Part shown: positions 1 to 5,732 of the stretch, one piece after another | Position numbering within the stretch: the stretch's first letter is position 1 | Layout of the letters: each line of letters opens with the position of its first letter | From: Acidimicrobiia bacterium | Lineage (GTDB): Bacteria; Actinomycetota; Acidimicrobiia; IMCC26256; JACDBD01 | Reading direction: 5' to 3' | NCBI GenBank assembly: GCA_031177445.1 | Contig: JAPSGP010000130.1 | Coordinates: 1 to 7,653 of the forward strand | Length of the DNA: 7,653 bases | The notes under the pieces: model-generated | Databases searched by the model: none | The model's input: only the letters and a program-made list of their open reading frames with translations | What the model was told of the DNA's origin: nothing | Made by a program: the position numbers and the translations under genes

Positions 1-1311
1 GATCCCGATCGGCGCTACTTCTCGGCGGAGGTCGAGACGATGCCTCGCGCCGATCTCGATCGGCTGCGCGAGGAGCGCTTGCTCGGCGACATCCTGCCGT
101 GGGCGTACCAGCGCTCGCCGCTGATCCGTGAGACTTGGGAAGCCGCCGGGATCACCGCCGACGATATCCAGTCGATGGACGACTTCCACGCCAAGGTGCC
201 GTTCATCGACAAGGACGCGATCCGTAGCTTCCGCGACCGCCACCGGGACCCGTACGGTGGGCTGCTGTGCCTCGATCCGAAGATGACCGAGGTCTTCAGC
301 GCGATCTTCTCGACGTCGGGCACGACCGGCGACCCGACGCCGGCACCGTACGCGGGGCGCGGGCCGAGCATGCTTGTGCGGGAGTTCTGGGAGCTGGGGT
401 GCCGACCCGGCGACCACTTCATGCACTGCCTGTTCACGTTCCGGGGCCCGGGTATCCACGACACGATCCGAGGGATCGGTGTTACGCCCGTCTTCTGCGA
501 CCACCAACCCGCCGACCTGCCCAATGTCGTGCGACTGAGTCGGGAGCTGCGCCCGACGGGTTGGTACACGATCTCGGGCCCCCTGGTGATGGGGTTGGAG
601 GCGTTTGCGCGGGAATCGGGCACGGACCTCGCCGAGGCGTTCTCGAGCTACCGCGGCGTGGTGTTCGCCGGGGAGCCGATCGGGCCCCGAGCTCGGCGGC
701 TGGTCGAGGGGGAGTGGGGCCTCGAACTGTTCCTGCAGACCGGTGTGGGCGACGTCGGAGCCGCCACTGAGTGCGCCGAGCACGACGGCTACCACTTCTG
801 GGAGGACACCTGCTTCCTCGAGAACCTCGACCCGCGGGGCAATGACGCGGTCGGCGACGGCGAGCGGGGTGAGCTCGTGTCAACAACGCTGCTCGACAAG
901 ATCGCGCCGCTGATCCGGTATCGCTCCGACGATCTCGTACGCATCACGCGCGAGACGTGTGCTTGCGGTCGCACGCACGGTCGCGTATGGCCGCTCGGCC
1001 GCAAGGGCGACGAGGTCGTGATCGGTGGGCGTTCGGTCATGCCGGGCGACGTGTGGGCCGCGATCGAGGACGTGCCCGAGACGAGCGCGGCGCTGTTCCA
1101 GATCATCCGCACCGGTCATGTGATGGACCGGCTGCGCATCCGGGTGGGCTACGCCGACGACGGGCCCAGGGGGTTGCACGACGTGGAGACCCGGGTGCAC
1201 GACGCGGTGCTGGCCGCGGTCGGCGTCGATCCTGAGATCGAGCTGGTGACGAACGAGACGCTCCTGCGCCAAGGCCCGCCGCACAAGATCCCGCGGGTGG
1301 CGAAGCAGTGA
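1..1311 (+). CDS. Phenylacetate-CoA ligase-like (PaaK family) acyl-adenylating enzyme, 5' partial
   Basis: Member of the ANL adenylating superfamily, PaaK branch, which activates a carboxylic acid with ATP to an acyl-AMP and transfers it to CoA in the cytoplasm. Numbered from the first in-frame ATG (position 40; 423 residues): the phosphate-binding motif STSGTTGDPT is at 91-100, an A5-like region GVGDVGAATEC..DGYHFWED at 235-256, the A7 motif LIRYRSDDLVRI near 291-302, a Cys-rich CACGRTHGR at 307-315, and the A8 hinge GRKGDEVVIGG at 320-330. Lys416 in the C-terminal HKIPRV is the likely A10 catalytic lysine. The reading frame is open to base 1 with no start codon in bases 1-39, and those bases encode DPDRRYFSAEVET, which matches the usual PaaK N-terminus (YF..E.ETMPR). 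The true start is therefore upstream of the window and position 40 is internal. The substrate is unknown; family members use aryl or other organic acids. It overlaps the next gene by 4 bp. Confidence 0.88.
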   Translation, partial: DPDRRYFSAEVETMPRADLDRLREERLLGDILPWAYQRSPLIRETWEAAGITADDIQSMDDFHAKVPFIDKDAIRSFRDRHRDPYGGLLCLDPKMTEVFSAIFSTSGTTGDPTPAPYAGRGPSMLVREFWELGCRPGDHFMHCLFTFRGPGIHDTIRGIGVTPVFCDHQPADLPNVVRLSRELRPTGWYTISGPLVMGLEAFARESGTDLAEAFSSYRGVVFAGEPIGPRARRLVEGEWGLELFLQTGVGDVGAATECAEHDGYHFWEDTCFLENLDPRGNDAVGDGERGELVSTTLLDKIAPLIRYRSDDLVRITRETCACGRTHGRVWPLGRKGDEVVIGGRSVMPGDVWAAIEDVPETSAALFQIIRTGHVMDRLRIRVGYADDGPRGLHDVETRVHDAVLAAVGVDPEIELVTNETLLRQGPPHKIPRVAKQ

Positions 1312-1964
1312 CGTTCGGCCACGCGTTCGAGGACGCGCCCGCGGTGTGGGGAGTCGGGCGGGTGGTTGTCGACGGTTTGATCACACCCTGGCCTGTTGCC
1401 CAGGCCGACATCGACGACGAAGCAGAGTCGCTGGCGCCTCGACTCCTGACTCTGGGCCTCGAGGCGGGCGGGCTCGTGCTCATCGTGTCGCTGCTGTCGG
1501 AGGCGATCCACGTCGTGCCGCTGGAGAAGGCGGCCGGAAAGGTCGGCGCGCTGTATTCGTCGGCAGACGCCACGCCGTTCGACGCGTTCCGGGTGGCGTC
1601 GTTGGTGCGCCAGCTCGAGGCGCAGGTGGTGCTGGGTGTCTCGGCCGCCGTGCTGGACGGGTTGGAGGACGCGGAGTCGGTGTTCGCCGGCCTGCGGAAT
1701 GTGGTGACCTCGGACGAGGACGCGCACGGGCGGCTGACCGCGGCAGGGCTCGCTCCGCGCCGCTGGGTGAAGCTCGGCCCGACGAGCGCGATCGAGGCCG
1801 CCGACGGCCTGCACTACGACGATACGAGGTGGCAGGTGGAGGCCGATCCCGAGTCGGGTGAGCTCCTGATCACCAACGTGTTCCCGCGCCTCACCCCTTG
1901 TGACCGCTTCCGCACTGGCGTCCGCGGCGCGGTTCTCGAACCCGGCCGCATCGCCGTCTCGTGA
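1308..1964 (+). CDS. Half-size ANL (adenylate-forming enzyme)-like protein, probably non-catalytic
   Basis: A 218-residue protein that starts at a GTG inside the stop of the ligase gene (GTGA overlap), so it is probably translationally coupled to it. Residues about 43-118 (LEAGGLVLIVSLLSEAIHVV, then LGVSAAVLDGL) resemble the N-terminal Rossmann-like part of AMP-binding enzymes, where the gene usually reads as 'GDxVLI...' followed by a lid over the substrate pocket. Residues 183-207 (SGELLITNVFPRLTPCDRFR) look like the A7 segment that in PaaK enzymes reads GELV.T...P.iRYRTGD, but here the key Asp of that motif is replaced (TGVRG). There is no SGTTG phosphate loop, no A5 motif and no C-terminal lysine domain, so adenylation by itself is unlikely. 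A role as an accessory or regulatory subunit of the neighbouring ligase is inference. It may also be a decaying paralogue, although the frame is intact and third positions stay GC-rich. No signal peptide or membrane segment is evident. Confidence 0.75.
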   Translation: MTFGHAFEDAPAVWGVGRVVVDGLITPWPVAQADIDDEAESLAPRLLTLGLEAGGLVLIVSLLSEAIHVVPLEKAAGKVGALYSSADATPFDAFRVASLVRQLEAQVVLGVSAAVLDGLEDAESVFAGLRNVVTSDEDAHGRLTAAGLAPRRWVKLGPTSAIEAADGLHYDDTRWQVEADPESGELLITNVFPRLTPCDRFRTGVRGAVLEPGRIAVS

Positions 1965-1988
1965 ACGCGGCGAGCATGCAGAGCGGCG
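1965..1988. other. 24-nt convergent gene junction without visible terminator
   Basis: The stops of the ANL-like gene (plus strand) and of the O-methyltransferase gene (minus strand) are only 24 nt apart. I see no stable hairpin followed by a T run on either strand, so termination here would have to be Rho-dependent or lie inside the coding sequences. Transcripts from the two sides could overlap. Confidence 0.5.
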
Positions 1989-2651
1989 CTACTTCTTCCG
2001 CAGCAGGGTGAGGCCGTCGCCGATGGTGAGGATGGAGCCTTCGACGCGGTCGTCGGCGGCGACATAGTCGTTGAACTCGCGGATGGCGTGCAGGTTTCCG
2101 TCGTCGGCCTTCGGGTCGATCACTGAGCCACCCCAGAGCGTGTTGTCGACGAGGATCACGCCGTTCGGCCGGAGGTGCGCGAGCAGCTCCTCGTAGTACG
2201 CCTTGTAGTTCGGCTTGTCGGCGTCGATGAACGCGAGGTCGATCTGGTGCTCGGGCGGGATCGCCCGGAGTGTGTCGAGCGCGGGGCCGAGCTTCAGCAC
2301 GATCCGGTCTTCGAGGCCGGCGCGCTCCCAGTAGCGCCGCGCGATCGACGTCCACTCTTCATTCACGTCGCAACACAGCAGATGGCCGCCCTCGACGAGG
2401 CCGCGAGCGATCGCAATCGACGAGTACCCGGTGAACGTGCCCACTTCGATGGCGTACTTCACGCCGACGATCTTGGTGAGGTTGGTCATGAAGGCGCCCT
2501 GCTCGGGCGCGATCTGCATCATCGAGATCCCGCCGAGCTTCTCGGTCTCGGCGATGAGGTCGCGCTGCACGTCGTCGAGGCCTGGCGCGTGCGCGACGAG
2601 GTAGTCGTGGATCTCGGGGGTGAGGAAGAACGACTTCGGCGCGTCGGCCAC
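1989..2651 (-). CDS. Class I SAM-dependent O-methyltransferase (caffeoyl-CoA/catechol OMT-like)
   Basis: A 220-residue cytosolic methyltransferase of the metal-dependent O-methyltransferase family 3 (caffeoyl-CoA/catechol type), at the usual family length. The SAM-binding motif EVGTFTGYSS is at 69-78 and the acidic residue after strand 2 is Asp95 (CCDVN). The divalent-metal ligands are the Asp in FIDADK (Asp143) and the Asp-Asn pair in LVDNTLWGG (Asp169-Asn170). The N-terminus FFLTPEIHDYLVAHAP fits the substrate-capping region of bacterial members. The start is GTG at 2651, supported by GGGAAG about 8 nt upstream and by family alignment; the next Met is residue 44, which is too far inside. 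It is the last gene of the minus-strand operon and begins 2 nt after the aldolase stop. Bacterial relatives methylate vicinal hydroxyls of aromatic compounds, but the natural substrate here is unknown. Confidence 0.93.
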   Translation of the reverse strand: MADAPKSFFLTPEIHDYLVAHAPGLDDVQRDLIAETEKLGGISMMQIAPEQGAFMTNLTKIVGVKYAIEVGTFTGYSSIAIARGLVEGGHLLCCDVNEEWTSIARRYWERAGLEDRIVLKLGPALDTLRAIPPEHQIDLAFIDADKPNYKAYYEELLAHLRPNGVILVDNTLWGGSVIDPKADDGNLHAIREFNDYVAADDRVEGSILTIGDGLTLLRKK

Positions 2652-2653
2652 CG

Positions 2654-3313
2654 TCAGAACTTCCCGGTGCGGCCGAAGCGGTAGTACCCGGCGAAGGTGG
2701 CGTTGACCTCGTCGGGGATGGGAACAACCTCGCCCAGCTGTTGCGCGCCCCAGATGATCTCGGCGGTGCGTTCGACGAGGTGGGCGACGTGGAGGACGTC
2801 CTTGGGGTCCTTGCCGACTGCGAACAGCCCGTGGTTGGCCATGAGCACGGCGGCTCGATTGCCGACCCGCTTTGCCACCTCCTCGGCGAGCTCGTCGGTG
2901 CCGGTGGTCTTGTAGTCGGCGACCTCGACGTCGCCGCCGACGTAGACGACGAACTCCTCGATCACCGCGGGGATGTGCTTGCGGGTGAGGGCGAACATCG
3001 TGGCGAACTTGGCGTGGCAGTGCATGGTGGCGTTGATCTCGTCGTGCTGACGCAGCGCCGAGAGGTGCAGCGCTTTCTCGGTGGTCGGGCCGCGCTCGCC
3101 CTCGAGCACGTTGCCGTCGAGGTCGGTGACGACGAGGTCGTCGAGCGTCATCTCGCCGTAGTCGAGCGACGACGGGGTGAGCACCGCATTGCCATCAGGC
3201 AGCCGGGCACCGAGGTTGCCGGCGGTGCCCTGGACCAGGCCACTACTCGACATCTCCTTCGCCACCCACAGGACCTGCTCCTTCGTCTCCTGGGCGGTCA
3301 GCTTCGTGGTCAT
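2654..3313 (-). CDS. Class II aldolase/adducin family protein (L-fuculose-phosphate aldolase-like)
   Basis: A 219-residue zinc-dependent aldolase of the FucA/AraD family, which cleaves or forms a C-C bond next to a dihydroxyacetone-phosphate or similar moiety, or decarboxylates or epimerises related substrates. The full active-site set is present: phosphate-binding GTAGN at 29-33 and PTTE at 76-79, the catalytic acid/base Glu79, and zinc ligands His98 and His100 (MHCHAKF) and His161 (ANHGL). These sit at a constant offset of six from E. coli FucA Glu73, His92, His94 and His155, which supports a working metal site. The start is ATG at 3313, overlapping the dehydrogenase stop (ATGA), with a strong GGAGGT 6 nt upstream. 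An in-frame opening continues further upstream but only through the dehydrogenase gene. The intact phosphate site suggests a phosphorylated substrate, yet no sugar kinase is seen in the window. Confidence 0.93.
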   Translation of the reverse strand: MTTKLTAQETKEQVLWVAKEMSSSGLVQGTAGNLGARLPDGNAVLTPSSLDYGEMTLDDLVVTDLDGNVLEGERGPTTEKALHLSALRQHDEINATMHCHAKFATMFALTRKHIPAVIEEFVVYVGGDVEVADYKTTGTDELAEEVAKRVGNRAAVLMANHGLFAVGKDPKDVLHVAHLVERTAEIIWGAQQLGEVVPIPDEVNATFAGYYRFGRTGKF

Positions 3314-4287
3314 GCCAGCACCTCCGGGTTCACGAGGTTGTCGGGCTTGCCGCCGTGCAGCAGCTGCTCGAGCCCGTCGGCGATGAGCCTTGAGTGGTTG
3401 GCTTCGGTGTCGTAGGTGGCGCCGCCGATGTGCGGCGTGAGCACGACGTTGGGCATCACGACCAGCGGATGGTCGGTGGCGAGGTGCTCGCCCTCGAAGT
3501 GATCGAGCCCGGCGCCGCCGAGCTTGCCGGACTGCAGCGCCGCGACGAGCGCGTCGGTGTCGTGCAACATCGCCCGGGCGGTGTTCAGGTACACGGCACC
3601 TTCCTTCATGCGCGCGAACTCGTCGGATCCGATGAGCCCCCTGGTCTCGGGAGTGACTGCGGCGTGCATCGAGACGATGTCCGCTTCCGCGAGCAGGTCC
3701 GGGAGCGAATGGGTGGCGTCGTCGGCGTAGGGGTCGTAGGCGATGACGCGCATGCCGAGCCCCTCGAGGCGCCACCTCGTGGCACGGCCGACCGCCCCGA
3801 GCCCGACGATGCCCGCGGTCTGCCCGGCGAGCTGCCACGCCCGGAAGCGCTGGTAGGGGATCGTGCCGTCGCGGAACATCTCGCCCTCGCGGACATCACG
3901 GTCGGCCCGCACGACGCCGCGGTTGACGGCGAAGAGCAGCGCCACCGTGAGCTCGGCGACGGCGTCGGCGTTCCGGCCCGGGGCGCGCAGCACGGGGATG
4001 CCCCGCGCAGTTGCCGCTTCCACGTCGACATTGTTGGGGTCGCCCCGGCACGAGCCGATGGCCACGAGCGGGAGCTCGAGCACCGGCCCCTTGACGGAGT
4101 CGGTCTCGATGACGAGCACGGTCGCGCCCTCCTGCTCGGCACGCGCGGCGAGCTGCTCGGACGAGTAGATGCGCAGCGGGTGCTGTTCGATCCAGGGGTC
4201 GTAGACGACGTCGACGAGCCGTCGCAGTGTGGCGAGGCCCTCGCCCCGGAACGGAGCAGTGACGAGGGCGGTGGGTCGGTCGGGCAC
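3310..4287 (-). CDS. D-isomer-specific 2-hydroxyacid dehydrogenase (phosphoglycerate dehydrogenase-like)
   Basis: A 325-residue NAD(P)-dependent oxidoreductase that interconverts a 2-hydroxyacid and a 2-oxoacid. It has the split substrate domain (about 1-110 and 295-325) around a Rossmann domain. The nucleotide loop GLGAVG is at 162-167, and Asp185 at the end of strand 2 (AYDPY) favours NAD over NADP. The catalytic triad is complete: Arg238 in NTAR, Glu267 in DHFEGE, and His286 in TPHIGG. It lacks the C-terminal ACT regulatory domain of serine-pathway SerA, so it is a stand-alone short form and its role in serine synthesis is doubtful. The start is GTG at 4287 with a strong AGAAGGAG ribosome site 5 nt away. 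It lies 33 nt after the SRPBCC gene and overlaps the aldolase start by 4 bp, so the two enzymes probably act in one pathway, such as oxidising a hydroxyacid before aldol cleavage. The substrate is not determined. Confidence 0.92.
   Translation of the reverse strand: MPDRPTALVTAPFRGEGLATLRRLVDVVYDPWIEQHPLRIYSSEQLAARAEQEGATVLVIETDSVKGPVLELPLVAIGSCRGDPNNVDVEAATARGIPVLRAPGRNADAVAELTVALLFAVNRGVVRADRDVREGEMFRDGTIPYQRFRAWQLAGQTAGIVGLGAVGRATRWRLEGLGMRVIAYDPYADDATHSLPDLLAEADIVSMHAAVTPETRGLIGSDEFARMKEGAVYLNTARAMLHDTDALVAALQSGKLGGAGLDHFEGEHLATDHPLVVMPNVVLTPHIGGATYDTEANHSRLIADGLEQLLHGGKPDNLVNPEVLA
3320..3325 (-). promoter_or_regulatory. Ribosome binding site of the aldolase gene
   Basis: On the minus strand this reads GGAGGT, a near-perfect Shine-Dalgarno sequence 6 nt before the ATG at 3313. 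It lies inside the end of the dehydrogenase gene and fixes the aldolase start there, against the longer in-frame alternative. Confidence 0.75.
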
Positions 4288-4292
4288 GTCGG

Positions 4293-4300
4293 CTCCTTCT
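4293..4300 (-). promoter_or_regulatory. Ribosome binding site of the 2-hydroxyacid dehydrogenase gene
   Basis: On the minus strand this reads AGAAGGAG, ending 5 nt before the GTG start at 4287. It supports that GTG as the true start and suggests independent, efficient initiation rather than coupling to the SRPBCC gene 33 nt upstream. Confidence 0.75.
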
Positions 4301-4320
4301 TCTGCGTGCCTGCGGCGCGG

Positions 4321-4809
4321 CTACGGGGCGGCTTCGACGAGGTCGGAACGGTACTCGGGGTGGTCGGAGAGCCACTGCGACGCCCGGCGCATGCTCTCCT
4401 CGTTCTTCTTGTTGATGAACCTGTAGATCGGCCCCTCGAACCACTTCCACGGCGCCTTGCTGACGTGATACCGCTCCTCGAACGAGAAGCGCGTCCGGTT
4501 GGGCCCGAGGGGCTCGAGCTGCACCCTGCCGGTCTGGTCGTTGCCGGGCTCGCGGCTGATCATCGTGTAGGTGTAGCCGCGCTCGGGTTCGACGTCGGTG
4601 ACGAGCTCGAGCGCCGAGCCCTCCCGTCCGAACGGCATCTGGTAGATGACGCGGCGGAGCCGGCCGTTGTGATGCTCGTCGCCAGGCCACAGCACGTCGA
4701 CCCGCTTCACCATCGGGGCGTAGTCGGTCCAGCGGTCGTAGTCCTGGAACAGGGCCCAGATCCGCGGCGCCGAGTGCGGCATGTCGAACGAATATCGGTG
4801 CTCGCGCAC
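4321..4809 (-). CDS. SRPBCC (START/polyketide cyclase-like) family protein
   Basis: A 162-residue protein of the SRPBCC helix-grip fold superfamily, whose members bind hydrophobic ligands in a deep cavity and include cyclases, aromatase-like proteins and lipid-transfer proteins. Visible family features are the N-terminal strand and first helix (SFDMPHSAPRIWALFQDYDRW, residues about 7-27), the following strand region TDYAPMVKRVDVLWPG, alternating beta strands through residues about 50-115 (RRVIYQMPFG, LELVTDVEPERGYTYTMISR, RTRFSFEERYHV), and a long C-terminal helix near 125-150 (WFEGPIYRFINKKNEESMRR). No signal peptide is seen, so it is probably cytosolic. It starts at GTG 4809 with a GGGGGAA purine run 3 nt before it, in the second copy of a direct repeat. 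It is the first gene of the minus-strand operon and could bind or cyclise the operon's substrate. The precise function cannot be read from sequence because the fold has no universal catalytic motif. Confidence 0.85.
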   Translation of the reverse strand: MREHRYSFDMPHSAPRIWALFQDYDRWTDYAPMVKRVDVLWPGDEHHNGRLRRVIYQMPFGREGSALELVTDVEPERGYTYTMISREPGNDQTGRVQLEPLGPNRTRFSFEERYHVSKAPWKWFEGPIYRFINKKNEESMRRASQWLSDHPEYRSDLVEAAP

Positions 4810-4813
4810 GATG

Positions 4814-4840
4814 TTCCCCCGAGTCGATTCCCCCGAGTCG
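4814..4840. repeat. 13-bp tandem direct repeat next to the SRPBCC start
   Basis: Two perfect copies of TTCCCCCGAGTCG, at 4814-4826 and 4828-4840, separated by a single A (period 14). On the minus strand each copy ends in GGGGGAA, and the copy nearest the gene is the likely ribosome site of the SRPBCC gene. It could be a slippage duplication or a pair of binding sites. The identity is directly visible; the function is inference. Confidence 0.85.
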
Positions 4841-4859
4841 GCGCCCGGCCCTCGGGCGC
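4841..4859. promoter_or_regulatory. GC-rich hairpin in the divergent control region
   Basis: GCGCCCG at 4841-4847 is perfectly complementary to CGGGCGC at 4853-4859, leaving a 5-nt loop. This 7-bp stem would be stable in the leader of the minus-strand operon, just upstream of the direct repeat and ribosome site. No T run follows on either strand, so a Rho-independent terminator is unlikely. An RNA leader structure or a protein-binding palindrome are both possible. Confidence 0.55.
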
Positions 4860-4863
4860 GTTC

Positions 4864-4881
4864 CCTGACTATCGTGTCAGG
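4864..4881 (+). promoter_or_regulatory. Inverted repeat over a possible -10 element (candidate operator/promoter)
   Basis: CCTGAC at 4864-4869 is mirrored by GTCAGG at 4876-4881 around a 6-nt spacer. The spacer, TATCGT at 4870-4875, fits the TANNNT form of an actinobacterial -10 box; a transcript would then begin near 4882 and give a leader of about 35 nt before the crotonase ATG. No convincing -35 box is visible. The arm length and the site over a promoter core would suit a dimeric repressor such as a TetR-type regulator, which often control acyl-CoA genes, but no regulator gene lies in the window. Confidence 0.45.
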
Positions 4882-4916
4882 TTCCGGGGAGGGGCGGAAA
4901 GGGCGAGGACAAGCAC

Positions 4917-5726
4917 ATGCCGATCCACTACGAGCTCGACGACGAGCACATCGTCCTCATCACGATCGACCGGCCCGAGGCCCGCAACTCGGCCGACATG
5001 GAGCACTTCAAGCTGCTGCGGGAGGCATGGGACCGCTTCGACGCCGACCACGACGCCTGGGTCGCGATCATCACCGGCGTCGGCGACGCCTTCTTCACCG
5101 GCGCCGACCTCAAGAAGTACGTGCCCGAGATCACCAAGGTCGCCGAGCGCATCCAGAAGGAAGGCCTCGACGAGATCGACGGCTACCGCCTCGACGACGG
5201 CACCAAGGCTGTGTTGCGCGGGGCAAGAATCTGGAAGCCGATCATCGCCGCCGTCAACGGGTTCTGCACTGCCGGCGGCATGGAGATGCTGGGCGGGGTC
5301 GACATCCGGGTGGCGTGCCCGGAGGCGAAGTTCGCGGTGATGGAGCCGAAGCGGGGGCTGTTCGCCGGCGGGGGGACAACCGTACGCCTGCCCCGCCAGA
5401 TCCCGTTTCCCCAGGCGATGGAGTTCCTACTGTGCGCCGACCTCATCCCCGCCCAGCGGGCGTACGAGATGGGCTTCCTCAACGCGATCGTCCCCTACGA
5501 CGAGCTGCTGCCGAAGGCCTACGAGTTCGCCCGCCGGATCACCGCCAACGCGCCGCTGGCGGTGCAGGCGACGAAGCAGAGCGTGTGGGAGGGGCTCGGC
5601 CTCCCCCTGAAGGAGGCGTACCGGAACGAAAGTGCGCTGAGCTCGATGATCTTCGCGACCGAGGACGCCAAGGAGGGGCCGAAGGCGTTCGCCGAGAAGC
5701 GCGCTCCGAACTGGCAGGGGAAGTAG
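4917..5726 (+). CDS. Enoyl-CoA hydratase/isomerase (crotonase) family protein
   Basis: A 269-residue cytosolic crotonase-fold enzyme, the usual length, predicted to hydrate or isomerise an enoyl-CoA thioester. The N-terminal family signature DRPEARNS is at 18-25. The first oxyanion-hole segment FFTGADLKKY is at 59-68 and the second lies in NGFCTAGGMEM at 114-124. Glu143 (VMEPKRGLFAGGG) and Glu169 (AMEFLL) align with the two catalytic glutamates of rat enoyl-CoA hydratase (Glu144 and Glu164), so real hydratase activity is plausible and not only isomerase. The segment between about residues 68 and 105 is longer and more charged than in compact hydratases and may shape the acyl pocket. The start is ATG 4917, with GAGG 8 nt upstream. 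It lies 6 nt before the thiolase-like gene, in one operon. The acyl chain it acts on is not known. Confidence 0.93.
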   Translation: MPIHYELDDEHIVLITIDRPEARNSADMEHFKLLREAWDRFDADHDAWVAIITGVGDAFFTGADLKKYVPEITKVAERIQKEGLDEIDGYRLDDGTKAVLRGARIWKPIIAAVNGFCTAGGMEMLGGVDIRVACPEAKFAVMEPKRGLFAGGGTTVRLPRQIPFPQAMEFLLCADLIPAQRAYEMGFLNAIVPYDELLPKAYEFARRITANAPLAVQATKQSVWEGLGLPLKEAYRNESALSSMIFATEDAKEGPKAFAEKRAPNWQGK

Positions 5727-5732
5727 CGCGCC

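Noticed and set aside
10..1996. A 13-bp match, CGGCGCTACTTCT, at 10-22 and 1984-1996
   Set aside because: One copy is inside the ligase frame and the other overlaps the methyltransferase stop in an unrelated context; a single 13-bp match in a biased GC-rich sequence is probably chance.
2654..3838. A longer 394-residue version of the aldolase starting at 3838
   Set aside because: The extra 175 residues are an out-of-frame reading of the dehydrogenase gene. GGAGGT 6 nt before ATG 3313 and the 219-residue family length support the shorter form.
3394..5340. 648-residue plus-strand open frame running opposite the dehydrogenase and SRPBCC genes and into the crotonase gene
   Set aside because: It is antisense to genes with complete catalytic motifs, shows no family motif, and has the Arg/Gly/Val-rich composition typical of shadow frames in GC-rich DNA.
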